Origin: JANYCO01 sp035535995
GTDB lineage: Bacteria > Bacteroidota > Bacteroidia > Cytophagales > Cytophagaceae
Length of the DNA: 64,000 nucleotides
Assembly: GCA_035535995.1 (NCBI GenBank)
Contig: DATLOZ010000027.1
Span: forward strand, 1-64,000
Reading direction: 5' to 3'
The translations under genes were made by a program, and so were the position numbers. Positions 52,219 to 60,419 of this stretch are shown here, in pieces; the first letter of the stretch is position 1; each line of letters starts with the position of its first letter. The notes beneath the pieces were generated by a model. It saw only the letters and a program-made list of their open reading frames with translations, was not told the DNA's origin and did not search any database.

Positions 52219-53133
52219 TTATAGTAAAATATCTTCCAAAGCATCTTCTAATTTTAAATATTTAAACTCGTATCCTGCTTCCTGCAATCTTTTTGGCAAC
52301 ACCCAGCGGCTTTTTAATAAAAGCTCTGTTTCTGTTCCGATCATTCCCGCGCCTAGTTTCAAAAGCCAGGCAGGCGAATGTATTGCTAAGATTGGTTTTA
52401 AAATTTTCCGATAAATACTCATCATCGTTTTGTTTTTTACCGGATTGGGAGAAGAACAATTGAAGATTCCTTCCAGTTCGGAATGCTGGTAGAGAAATTC
52501 CATGATTCCCGCAAGATCCTGTTCGTGGATCCAGCTGAAATATTGTTCCCCTGAACCTTGCTTTCCCCCAAGGCCAAATTGGGTAAGGGTTTTAAAACGT
52601 TTTACCACACCGTCTTTTTTCCCTAATACAATTGCAATACGCAAAATTATTTTTCTTGTAGCAGACAGTTTGATCGCTTCAAAGGATTCTTCCCAACGCT
52701 TACATACTTGTACGGAAAAGTCGTTGTGGTATTCGCCGTTAAATTCGTCGTTCGGTCTGTCTTCTGCATGCCGGTATATTGTAGCGGAAGCGGCGTTGAA
52801 CCACACCACTGGTGGGTGTTTTAACTGTTTTACTGCTTCTCCTAATACATGTGTCGACTGTGTACGTGAATCGAAGATAGCTTGTTTGTTTTCTTCGGTG
52901 TAACGGCAGTTCACACTTTTACCTGAAAGGTTGATCAGCATTTCTGCACCTTCCAACTGATCTTTCCAGGTGCCCAGGGTTTTTCCATCCCAGGTGTGGT
53001 AAGTGATGTTTCCTTCGCGTCGTGCTTGTGATCGTGTGAGTACGACGATCTCTTTAGCTTTGTCGCGAAAATATTCCTGGAGAAAATCTCCAATAAAACC
53101 GGTACCTCCGGCTAGGATTATTTTATTGTACAT
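52219..53133 (-). CDS. TIGR01777 family epimerase/NAD-dependent oxidoreductase
   Basis: A 304-residue SDR-extended protein of the YfcH/TIGR01777 group. Nucleotide site LAGGTGFIGDFL (about 6-17), LINLSGKSVNCRYTEENK (about 86-103), a SATIYRH active-site region, RIAIVLGKKDG, a QYFSWIHEQDLAG motif and a C-terminal DUF1731-like ending (RWVLPKRLQEAGYEFKY). The natural substrate of this group is not established. It lies about 38 bp after the DCC gene and precedes the SRPBCC gene, all on the minus strand. Confidence 0.93.
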   Translation of the reverse strand: MYNKIILAGGTGFIGDFLQEYFRDKAKEIVVLTRSQARREGNITYHTWDGKTLGTWKDQLEGAEMLINLSGKSVNCRYTEENKQAIFDSRTQSTHVLGEAVKQLKHPPVVWFNAASATIYRHAEDRPNDEFNGEYHNDFSVQVCKRWEESFEAIKLSATRKIILRIAIVLGKKDGVVKRFKTLTQFGLGGKQGSGEQYFSWIHEQDLAGIMEFLYQHSELEGIFNCSSPNPVKNKTMMSIYRKILKPILAIHSPAWLLKLGAGMIGTETELLLKSRWVLPKRLQEAGYEFKYLKLEDALEDILL

Positions 53134-53171
53134 AGTTAGAACTGTTTAAAAGTTTTAAAGACTTTAAATCT

Positions 53172-54002
53172 TTAGTCAATTAATAAAAACATAATAGCTA
53201 TACCCACACGATATAAAACCCAGTTCACAGTAAGAACAGCGGGCAGCTCCAGGATCTTCACTCTGCGAATATGTTGCCAAAGCATTACTGCCACAGGGAT
53301 AGCAAAATACAAGGTGTAGAATGTGGTGGAAATATTCAACAGCATGTTTGAGAACCAAATCGCAGGCAGCAGTAGCAGCGCGCCAATCAGCGAGATCACC
53401 ATATTATGTCCGAGATAGTCAAGTACACGGTCTTTACGATAAATGTAAACAAGTGCTCCTTGTATTACCAATTGTCCGGCAGCGATGAGCCATTCGGTGG
53501 CAAATCCTTGCGAATGTTTTGCAAGGAAAGGAATACGTGCAAAATATAAATTCAGGATAAACCCTACGAATAGTGAACTGATGAAAATAAATATCCATCT
53601 GTATTTAACATTGTAATCCGGTGTGCAAGCCCCGTAAGGATTGAGCTCTCGCGAAGGTGCGATCACTTTTCGGTTGTAGGAGATTAGTGCGTATATTTTT
53701 TTCATTGTCCAATACAAAGGCGAAAAACGAAACAGCGTTTTTACAATAGGAAAATTATGTCCAAGAATAGTAAGCAAGCTATCTAAACCGTAGATCACTT
53801 TCTGTTGTGCAGTGTCGATCAAGGCGATCTCGTTTCTGCTCCGGGCTACGTCTACCATTGTGCGTACGCTTTCGGTCATTTGGTGATAAGGCATGCGTCC
53901 TTGTGCGTCGAGCATACCCGATTGTATGAAAGCTCCGGAATAAACTTTGCACATCGGACAATCTTGGTCGTAGAGAAGAATATTATTTTCAAGCGTTTTC
54001 AT
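53172..54002 (-). CDS. DCC-family thiol-disulfide oxidoreductase-like protein with membrane domain
   Basis: A 276-residue protein from the ATG at 54002; a TTG four codons earlier is also in frame. Residues 1-115 are a DCC/DUF393 thioredoxin-like domain with LLYDQDCPMC (Cys15 and Cys18), a GLDSLLTILG segment and RFSPLYWTM. Residues about 135-276 hold four or five hydrophobic helices. The combination of a soluble DCC domain and a membrane domain suggests redox chemistry at the inner membrane (inference). It sits between two small membrane protein genes upstream (20 bp gap) and the epimerase downstream. Confidence 0.85.
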   Translation of the reverse strand: MKTLENNILLYDQDCPMCKVYSGAFIQSGMLDAQGRMPYHQMTESVRTMVDVARSRNEIALIDTAQQKVIYGLDSLLTILGHNFPIVKTLFRFSPLYWTMKKIYALISYNRKVIAPSRELNPYGACTPDYNVKYRWIFIFISSLFVGFILNLYFARIPFLAKHSQGFATEWLIAAGQLVIQGALVYIYRKDRVLDYLGHNMVISLIGALLLLPAIWFSNMLLNISTTFYTLYFAIPVAVMLWQHIRRVKILELPAVLTVNWVLYRVGIAIMFLLID

Positions 54003-54022
54003 AAGAGTGATCAATAAGAAGG

Positions 54023-54406
54023 TTAAATATCTAAATGAGATTTAATGTATTTTGGAAAAGCTATTAAATAAGTCATGTAGCAATAATAAGCGGCAATGAT
54101 CCAGGCATACAATAGATATGGCATGATGTAATCCTCGTCTAATTTTCCCAATATGATCACTAACCAGCCTGCACCATAGGCTGCTACTGCAATCCAATAA
54201 CCAATCAGTATTTTTTGAATATGAGGATCAAAGCTGTGATATTTTACAGTTCGTCCGATCGCGCTGAATACCTGGTAAATTCCTACAAAGAATTGAGTAA
54301 AGAGTATAAAACCTAAGCAATCTTCTCCCATAAAAAAGAGGAGGAGCATCAGCAAAATTCCCAGGAAGACGTGGAATCCAAAGTCTATTTTTCTTGCGTT
54401 GTTCAT
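54023..54406 (-). CDS. Four-helix membrane protein, paralogue B
   Basis: A 127-residue inner-membrane protein with four hydrophobic helices. Shared with the next gene upstream (54441-54827): RKIDFxFH at the start, F-V-G-x-x-Q-x-F-S, R-T-x-x-Y-x-S-F-D, I-Q-K-x-x-x-x-Y-W-I-x-V-A, YAWIIAAYYCYMTY near the end. No known family comes to mind. The gap to the paralogue is 34 bp and to the DCC gene about 20 bp. Confidence 0.78.
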   Translation of the reverse strand: MNNARKIDFGFHVFLGILLMLLLFFMGEDCLGFILFTQFFVGIYQVFSAIGRTVKYHSFDPHIQKILIGYWIAVAAYGAGWLVIILGKLDEDYIMPYLLYAWIIAAYYCYMTYLIAFPKYIKSHLDI

Positions 54407-54440
54407 AGTAGTAAAATTTAGCGGTGACTATTAATGATTA

Positions 54441-54827
54441 CTAATTTTTATTTTCAGGATATAAAGTATTTGAGTAAGCCATACGATACGTGATATAGCA
54501 ATAATAGAAAGCGATGATCCAGGCAGAAAAGAGGTAAGCGAAACCCAGATCAAAATTATGCAGGTACAACACCGGTATCCATCCAAGCGCATAGAACGCT
54601 ACACTGATCCAATAAATTCTGATAAGTTTTTGAATGGCATTATCAAAACTCCGGTACTCAAGCGTGCGGCAAGTAGTACTGAAGAGTTGGAAGAGCCCGA
54701 CGAAAAGTTGGACAACCAATATCAGTCCTCGCCAAGCAGAATAACTACAAGCGAGGAGGAGTGCAAGTATGACAATCATTCCTATATGAAATATAAAATC
54801 AATCTTTCTCATGTTTTGTCTGTCCAT
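54441..54827 (-). CDS. Four-helix membrane protein, paralogue A
   Basis: A 128-residue protein, tandem paralogue of 54023-54406, with the same four-helix plan, RTLEYRSFD and IYWISVAFYALGW motifs and a final SAWIIAFYYCYITY. The two probably form a hetero-oligomer or have diverged after duplication; this is inference. Its ATG lies 69 bp after the stop of the GbsR regulator gene on the same strand. Confidence 0.78.
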   Translation of the reverse strand: MDRQNMRKIDFIFHIGMIVILALLLACSYSAWRGLILVVQLFVGLFQLFSTTCRTLEYRSFDNAIQKLIRIYWISVAFYALGWIPVLYLHNFDLGFAYLFSAWIIAFYYCYITYRMAYSNTLYPENKN

Positions 54828-54896
54828 AGTTGTATGTGTTATGTTATTTATAATTCAGAACTTTCAATATTTATTGAAATATTTTAATAAATTTTT

Positions 54897-55403
54897 TTAG
54901 CGAATCATTTTAATAATACTACCGAAGAACCAGTTCTCATCGGCTTTCAACATCGTGTCTACGGATTTGTCCATTTTGGCTACGAAGTCATTAAGTTCGG
55001 CAATACGTTCGGTAAATTCTTTTACCTTCTTATCCTTTTTATCGCCTTCCACTTTAGAAAGTTGATCCAACACCTTCAGCACCGGCTCTATCTCGCGGCG
55101 TTTGCGTTCTTTGGCTACGCGTTTGGCTATTTCCCAGATATCTTTCTCCGCAGCAAAGAATTCCTTGCGTTCGCCGGGGACCAATATTTTGCTTACCAGA
55201 TCCCAGTCTATTAGTTCGCGGACATTCATGTTGACATTTCCACGGGAGATATTCAGTTCTTCCATGATCTCGTCGGCGCTGAGCGGTTCCGGGGAAATCA
55301 GCAGAAGCGCATGTACCTGGGCCATCGTGCGGTTGATGCCCCATTCAGAACCTAGTTTACCCCAGGTTTGCAAGAATTGCTGTTTGGCTTCTGTGTATTT
55401 CAT
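54897..55403 (-). CDS. GbsR/MarR family transcriptional regulator
   Basis: A 168-residue winged-helix regulator. FLQTWGKLGSEWGINRTMAQ opens the GbsR family signature; the HTH is LSADEIMEELNISRGNVNMNVRELI (about 39-63 in outline) and the wing is VSKILVPGERKEFFAA. A helical C-terminal dimerisation part follows. In Bacillus a relative controls glycine-betaine synthesis in response to choline. Here it heads a minus-strand run of five genes (two membrane paralogues, DCC, epimerase, SRPBCC) and is the obvious candidate to control them. Confidence 0.92.
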   Translation of the reverse strand: MKYTEAKQQFLQTWGKLGSEWGINRTMAQVHALLLISPEPLSADEIMEELNISRGNVNMNVRELIDWDLVSKILVPGERKEFFAAEKDIWEIAKRVAKERKRREIEPVLKVLDQLSKVEGDKKDKKVKEFTERIAELNDFVAKMDKSVDTMLKADENWFFGSIIKMIR

Positions 55404-55455
55404 GATATGAATGTATATAAAGTTTTTGAATTTTCAAAAATTATTGAAAGTTTTT

Positions 55456-55601
55456 TTGTCTGAACCTTGATTTACGGGATTTAAGGATGAACTTGATAAA
55501 AACTAAAAAAGGATTGTCCTTCTAAGGAACAACCCTTTTTTAGTTTCAGGTAAATCAAAATCACGTAAATCTTCTAATCCTGTAAATCAAGGTTCAGACA
55601 A
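55456..55601. repeat. Nested palindrome, TTGTCTGAACCTTGATT family
   Basis: Outer arms 55456-55497 and 55561-55601 are inverted (ttgtctgaaccttgattta identical in both). They enclose a different, terminator-type hairpin (55500-55546). The right arm starts immediately at the TAA of the DUF4114 gene on the minus strand. Confidence 0.88.
55500..55546. terminator. Terminator hairpin inside nested palindrome
   Basis: An almost perfect stem (aaactaaaaaagg-ttgt-cct with its complement) ending in A-run and T-run on opposite sides, so it can act in both directions. On the minus strand it follows the DUF4114/DUF4476 gene by about 55 bp. Confidence 0.8.
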
Positions 55602-57722
55602 TTACTTAGCATTCTTAATATACCCCTTCAGCTCGTCAATACTGCTGGAGAAGGAGAATGCATCGTTCACTTTATAATAATTTGCCTTGTCGGAAGTATA
55701 GCGGTACAGGTATTTGGCTACAGTCAGTTTGTCGGATTCGAAAGAGAATAAGCTCATGATATCTTTTACCTGTATGCTATTGATACAGCGTGAAGGCATT
55801 GCTTCTTTCAGGATCGATATTTTAGAATCGGAGAACGGTTTGGAATTGATGCTCGATTTAAGATCGTCCAATTCATCGTCAGGCATTCTTCCATTGTTGC
55901 AAAGAATATTTCCGTTAGAAGTAGAATTGTAGGTGTTGTTTTCTACGTAAGTGGAATTTTGAGTAGAGCCTGTATTACTATTATTCACGCTTGTATTTAC
56001 GCTGGTCACGTTGTCATCGCTGCGATCCTTACCTTGCAGGTATTCATCCAGCTCCCGCGCTCTGGAAGGGAGCAACAGTGCATTAAGCTCGTAGTAATTA
56101 CTTTTATCACAAGTGAAATCAAATAAATATTCAGCCATATCCAATTTGTATTGTTCTACTACGATCTGCTTGATGATCTCTTTCACCTGCGAAACCGTCA
56201 GGCGTTTATTTTGTACAGCCTGTTTGATCACCATTGACTTGTTGCTTTCTACAGTTTGCGCTTTGATGGTGGCAAGAAGTGTGTTGAAGTTGGAAAGCTG
56301 GAAGCCATCGCGGTTACAGACGGTTACAGAAGAATTCACAGAATTGCTATTGTTGTAGTTTCCATTTCCGTTTCCATTCCCACCATTGTTATTATTATTT
56401 TTATTTCCGTTTCCATTGTTATAACTACCATTGTTATAGCCGTTATTATTTCCACCACCATAGTTGCCGTTATGGTTGTTGTTGACATTAGTATTGGTGT
56501 TATTATTGGTGTTATTGTTATTGTAACCGCCGCCATGATAGCCGTTTCCGCCTCCTGTTTTATTGATCACAGTCGTATTGTTGATGACGGTGGTGGTATT
56601 GTTGGAATTGGAATTGGTATTGGTCGTGTTGTTCGTGGTACTATTATTGGAATTTGTGCTGCTACCAGTGTTCACGTTATTGGTGGTAGTAGTCACATTA
56701 CTACCGCCGCTGTTGGTATTGTTGTTTACATTATTATTAATGTTGATGTTCGGATTGTTATTGGTGGTATTATTGGTAGTGTTGTTGCTGGTGCTATTGT
56801 TGGTTGTATTGCCAGCACTGCTATTTGTATTGCCTGATGGAGTTGTTGTACCATCTGTAGTGGTAGTAGTAGGTGTTGTAGCGGTGGTCGTCGGGGTAGT
56901 AGTGGTCGTGGTTGTTGGTGTAGTGGCAGGCACTGTAGTTGTAGTAGTAGGCGTTGTAGTTGGAACAGATCCATCGATTGATACTAAGGCGTCGGTATTG
57001 ATTGCGGAGTATGGATTGGCAGTGATGTAGAACGTGAGATCGTTAAAATCCTGGTCGCTTCCCTGGTCTCTCAGCATGTCTTCAAAGCTCAGCACAAGTT
57101 TTCCTCTTTGTGCATCTTTCAGCAATACGGTATGTGCTTTTAACTTAGGATCTTTTTCAGGGTTCAATGCAGGCTCAGAATAGACGATGTATTTACCTTG
57201 CGTTACTTTGCCATTTTTGAAAGCGTCGGCTACCACAAACCAGCCAAGTGCAGTGCCGGCTTCGAAAGAACCGAGGTAGATTTTATTACCACTCTTCAGT
57301 CCGCCGCCGCTTCCTACCAGCGAAACGTTTGGAAAAATGATCCATCTTGTTTTGATCTCAGAAGCAGACTTCGGAGGATTAGAAGCATTATACGTATAAT
57401 AGCCCAATGCATTGGTATAGTCGCCTCCCTCGCTCACAAAAGTGATCCAGATGTCGGCGTGTGCTTTGAGCACTACATCGGTTTCATTGTTTTGCGCAAT
57501 GTATTCGGGATGGAAACTAGGAACAGGCTTCATATCGGGAAGCGCCGCATTGATATCGTTTAGGAACAGTTGCCCGATCGCATCGCTGCTGTCTTCCAGG
57601 TTGTCGGGAACTCCCATGTTATTGTATTGTCCCATGTAGGAAAATTGTACCTGTGCTTGTACAGTAAAACTGGCGAGTACAAGCATACACATAACGAAGC
57701 GGAATGGTAGTGATGGTTTCAT
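55602..57722 (-). CDS. Secreted DUF4114-DUF4476 protein with long Asn/Thr/Gly low-complexity region
   Basis: A 706-residue protein. Signal peptide ends at VQAQ (about 24). Residues about 90-245 form a DUF4114 domain with the Ca-site-like GSDQDFNDLTFYI end. Residues about 250-300 are Thr/Pro runs (TTTTTVPATTPTTTT), and 300-460 are Asn/Ser/Thr then Gly/Asn/Tyr (NNNNTNNNTN, GNGNKNNNNNGG). Two DUF4476-like helical domains follow (about 465-555 and 610-700), each with a D-K-x-N-Y-Y-x-x-N motif. It is probably exported to the periplasm or surface; no T9SS tail is seen. The function of these domains is not established. The stretch likely varies in length by slippage. Confidence 0.88.
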   Translation of the reverse strand: MKPSLPFRFVMCMLVLASFTVQAQVQFSYMGQYNNMGVPDNLEDSSDAIGQLFLNDINAALPDMKPVPSFHPEYIAQNNETDVVLKAHADIWITFVSEGGDYTNALGYYTYNASNPPKSASEIKTRWIIFPNVSLVGSGGGLKSGNKIYLGSFEAGTALGWFVVADAFKNGKVTQGKYIVYSEPALNPEKDPKLKAHTVLLKDAQRGKLVLSFEDMLRDQGSDQDFNDLTFYITANPYSAINTDALVSIDGSVPTTTPTTTTTVPATTPTTTTTTTPTTTATTPTTTTTDGTTTPSGNTNSSAGNTTNNSTSNNTTNNTTNNNPNININNNVNNNTNSGGSNVTTTTNNVNTGSSTNSNNSTTNNTTNTNSNSNNTTTVINNTTVINKTGGGNGYHGGGYNNNNTNNNTNTNVNNNHNGNYGGGNNNGYNNGSYNNGNGNKNNNNNGGNGNGNGNYNNSNSVNSSVTVCNRDGFQLSNFNTLLATIKAQTVESNKSMVIKQAVQNKRLTVSQVKEIIKQIVVEQYKLDMAEYLFDFTCDKSNYYELNALLLPSRARELDEYLQGKDRSDDNVTSVNTSVNNSNTGSTQNSTYVENNTYNSTSNGNILCNNGRMPDDELDDLKSSINSKPFSDSKISILKEAMPSRCINSIQVKDIMSLFSFESDKLTVAKYLYRYTSDKANYYKVNDAFSFSSSIDELKGYIKNAK

Positions 57723-57757
57723 ATAAGGATAAGTTTATCGTACAAGATAGCAGTATC

Positions 57758-57765
57758 CAAACATA
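57758..57765 (-). promoter_or_regulatory. Candidate -7 box for the DUF4114 gene
   Basis: The minus strand reads TATGTTTG, a full match to TAnnTTTG, 36 bp before the ATG. No clear -33 element. Confidence 0.38.
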
Positions 57766-57816
57766 ATGCCAAAGACTGATAGGTGGTTTTGCGAATAGGA
57801 AAAGAAAGAGAATTTT

Positions 57817-57851
57817 TTCGTGTTTGCTGCTGTCCCGCCAGCAAACACGAA
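57817..57851. repeat. Hairpin, TTGCTGGCGGGA family, copy 3
   Basis: A 13-bp perfect stem (ttcgtgtttgctg / cagcaaacacgaa) with a 9-nt loop ctgtcccgc. On the minus strand the centre reads gcgggacag. It lies 30 bp after the GldN stop and may end that transcript. Confidence 0.75.
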
Positions 57852-57880
57852 TTTTATACCAATTCAAAATTCAAAATTAA

Positions 57881-58690
57881 TCAATACTCCCACAAATTAT
57901 GCTCATACTCCATCAACTCCTCTGTGGCCCAGCTAGAGACCATGATGCCTTTTTGCTGATCGTTGTACAGGTCGGCCAGGTAGGAGTCGTTGGGGTTGGA
58001 CACTTTTATAATATAGGAGCTAAACAATCGCAGGTCAAAAGCATCGGCGAGGTTTTTATGTTCGCGTTCGTTTTGAGTGTTGTACCAAATAGCTTTAGGA
58101 TTGTTTTCAAAAAGATTTTCTACTAATTCCTTATAAGAAAAAGAAGCCAGAGGAGTTTGAATTCCTTTTTCATTCATCGGATGATCGGCTGGAATATAGA
58201 GGGTAAGTACCTGAATATTATAGCGCATGCGCGAATGTTGTTTATCAAACAGCACTTCTTCTTTCAATTCCAATTGATAGAGATCACGTGGAAGATATTT
58301 TTCGTTGAGCTGATTGGCTACTATATTTTCCCAATCGTCTCCGTGCTCTAAGATCATTTCGGTTGTATCGATGACAGCGGAGGCTGAAGAGAAAAGAAGC
58401 CGTTTGGAAAATTCGTCAATGGTGAGCAAGTTGCTGAGTGAATCATTTTCATAAGGTTTGATCGTCCCTTCGGCTACTGCGTCCAGCAAGAGCGCGGGTA
58501 GTTCGCGGTTGCGCGAGAAGAGTGGAAGATTTTGTTTTTCCCGCAGATCTAAGGCACGGATGATTGTTTTTTTATACATGATATCGGAAACATGTACAGC
58601 GTTCACAGAATTTTTGGAAGACTCTTCCTGCGCAGAGACAATACCAGAGAAAGCAAGAGTAAAGACGAATAACACAACAGATCTTTTCAT
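57881..58690 (-). CDS. GldN-family gliding/T9SS protein, stand-alone
   Basis: A 269-residue periplasmic protein: signal peptide MKRSVVLFVFTLAFSGIVSA; the GldN landmarks RALDLREKQNLPLF (near 45-58), a central RDLYQLELKEEVLFDKQ strand region with RMRYNIQVLTLYIP, and the terminal EYEHNLWEY that matches the family ending. In T9SS, GldN pairs with GldK in an outer-membrane-associated ring. gldK, gldL and gldM are not next to it; the neighbours are TerC and the DUF4114 protein. Hence it is probably an extra paralogue, and the symbol is withheld. Confidence 0.85.
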   Translation of the reverse strand: MKRSVVLFVFTLAFSGIVSAQEESSKNSVNAVHVSDIMYKKTIIRALDLREKQNLPLFSRNRELPALLLDAVAEGTIKPYENDSLSNLLTIDEFSKRLLFSSASAVIDTTEMILEHGDDWENIVANQLNEKYLPRDLYQLELKEEVLFDKQHSRMRYNIQVLTLYIPADHPMNEKGIQTPLASFSYKELVENLFENNPKAIWYNTQNEREHKNLADAFDLRLFSSYIIKVSNPNDSYLADLYNDQQKGIMVSSWATEELMEYEHNLWEY

Positions 58691-58747
58691 GATTGTACTT
58701 GTTTAAGTTTACAACCATAATGAAGCGCCTGGAAAAAAGATACAAAA

Positions 58748-58777
58748 AAAAAGTCCCATCGAAGAACGGGACTTTTT
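58748..58777 (-). terminator. Rho-independent terminator after terC
   Basis: A 10-bp stem (aaaaagtccc / gggacttttt) with a 10-nt loop; on the minus strand it is followed by a T-run. It sits 20 bp beyond the TerC stop. Confidence 0.9.
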
Positions 58778-58796
58778 AGAAGGCTTTTAAAATTAC

Positions 58797-59630
58797 TTAT
58801 TTAGTTAATTCCGAATCTTTGTGTCTTTTCGGAAAATTGAAAAGCAAGGAAGTAATGATTGGTAATACAAAGATACCTACTGTAAGAAGTGAAATTACAA
58901 GATCTGCTTTTTCTCCGTTGAAAAGGGAGCAGAACATGCTGTTGGGGTAGCAATTGCATTGCTCACAATTAGCACATGTGGCAGAAGAAACTTTAAAGAA
59001 TTCATCGCATACAAAAGACATTACCAGTTTTACACCCAGCAAACCAATCACGATAAATGCAGTACCTTCCAGGAAAGGAAATTTTTCGATCAGGTGTACA
59101 AAACTCTGTGCTACAAATCGCATGGCGAGGATCCCGATGAAAACACCGATCATGATCAGCCAGAGATTGTCGGTAAAGGCAACGGCAGCAAATACGTTGT
59201 CGATAGAGAACGCAAGGTCCATCACTTCTACCAGCGCTACGGTAGACCAGAAAGGGCCGAGTGCGCCAAGCGTCATTTTGTAAAATTTATTTTCTTGCTT
59301 ATTTAGCGTATCGTCTTCTTTGGTATCAGTTTGCTTGGTTCTGAAATAATTAAATGTAAGATAGATCAGATATAAACCGCCTACCGCTTTCAGCCAAAGC
59401 ACTTTTATAAGAAGAGAAGCAAATATGAGGCAGATCCCTCTGAATAGATAGGCGCCGATAATTCCGTATTTCAGGGCTTTATCTCTTTTCTCTTTCGGTA
59501 AGTCCATTACCATAGTGGCAAGAACAGCGGCATTGTCTACAGAGAGAAGGCTTTCGATTAAGATAAGGTTAAGAATAATAAGAGAGGCTGCTTTAAGATC
59601 CTGCCCAAAAATCTGTTGCAAAATTTCCAT
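58797..59630 (-). CDS. TerC family integral membrane protein
   Basis: A 277-residue protein with about seven hydrophobic helices. Family motifs: LIESLLSVDNAAVLATMV (about 24-41) and EVMDLAFSIDNVFAAVAF (about 133-150), each with the buried Asp-Asn thought to bind metal. A Cys-rich loop CANCEQCNCYPNSMFC (about 218-233) near the C-terminus is unusual for the family and could bind metal. Relatives (Alx, TerC) have been linked to manganese export and tellurite resistance. Single gene with its own terminator. Confidence 0.92.
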   Translation of the reverse strand: MEILQQIFGQDLKAASLIILNLILIESLLSVDNAAVLATMVMDLPKEKRDKALKYGIIGAYLFRGICLIFASLLIKVLWLKAVGGLYLIYLTFNYFRTKQTDTKEDDTLNKQENKFYKMTLGALGPFWSTVALVEVMDLAFSIDNVFAAVAFTDNLWLIMIGVFIGILAMRFVAQSFVHLIEKFPFLEGTAFIVIGLLGVKLVMSFVCDEFFKVSSATCANCEQCNCYPNSMFCSLFNGEKADLVISLLTVGIFVLPIITSLLFNFPKRHKDSELTK

Positions 59631-59838
59631 TTAGTGTAATACTGTGTTTGTTACCGCAAAATTTAGCTGCCAAGATAGGGAAATTTTCAATAAGTGTATA
59701 AAAATACTCCAATATTTATTTTTTCTTACTTGCTGATAAATAGAGAATTTGGATAATTTTCGTAAAAAAAACTTATCTTCAGTGCTCTTTCTGTATCCTT
59801 TCACAACCTGGGGCATTATGCTATAAATCCTGTTTCGC

Positions 59839-60396
59839 TTGAGTACTTTACATAAAACGAAAGAAGACATAGAATCAGAAATACTGCTGATACAGAAAGC
59901 AAAGGCAGATCCCACCTGCTTTGGACCTCTGTATGACAGCTATTACAAACCTGTTTTCTTCTTCGTATACCGGAGAACCGACGACGAAGATCTAACCGCG
60001 GACCTCACTTCTCAGGTTTTTTTGAAAGCACTCACTTACTTGCCCCGTTACGAACATAAGGGCCTCCCTTTTTCCGCCTGGCTTTTCCGGATCGCCGTCA
60101 ATGAGATCAATATGTTTTTCCGAAAACATAAGAACAGGCGCTCCCTGAGCATCGAAGATGAAAGTCTTGACAGGCTTGCAGAGGAAATAGGAGAAGGCGA
60201 ACAGGAAGAAAAAATAGCACTGCTCTTAATCGGAATCCAGCAGCTGGCGCTGGAAGACGTGCAGTATATTGAACTAAGATTCTTCGAAGACCGTTCCTTT
60301 AAAGAGATCGGAGATATCATGAACATTACTGAAAACAACGCCAAAGTGCGTACTTATAGGATCTTGGATAAAATAAAAAAACACATAAGGATTTGA
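59839..60396 (+). CDS. ECF-type RNA polymerase sigma factor
   Basis: A 185-residue sigma-70 family protein. Region 2: FGPLYDSYYKPVFFFVYRR, DLTSQVFLKALTYL and FSAWLFRIAVNEI. Region 4: QYIELRFFEDRSFKEIGDIMNITENNAKVRTYRILDKI in pieces. It starts at TTG 59839: an in-frame TAA lies 15 bp upstream and no ATG precedes region 2. It is followed after 23 bp by a membrane protein gene that is likely its anti-sigma or sensor partner. Confidence 0.93.
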   Translation: MSTLHKTKEDIESEILLIQKAKADPTCFGPLYDSYYKPVFFFVYRRTDDEDLTADLTSQVFLKALTYLPRYEHKGLPFSAWLFRIAVNEINMFFRKHKNRRSLSIEDESLDRLAEEIGEGEQEEKIALLLIGIQQLALEDVQYIELRFFEDRSFKEIGDIMNITENNAKVRTYRILDKIKKHIRI

Positions 60397-60419
60397 AGAA
60401 ATTCTACGGAGTATAAAAA

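Noticed and set aside
56563..57030. 155-codon Val/Leu-rich plus frame and neighbouring Ile/Val-rich frame at 56256-56837
   Set aside because: Antisense of Asn and Thr codon runs in the DUF4114/DUF4476 gene gives Val and Leu by complement; not real membrane proteins.
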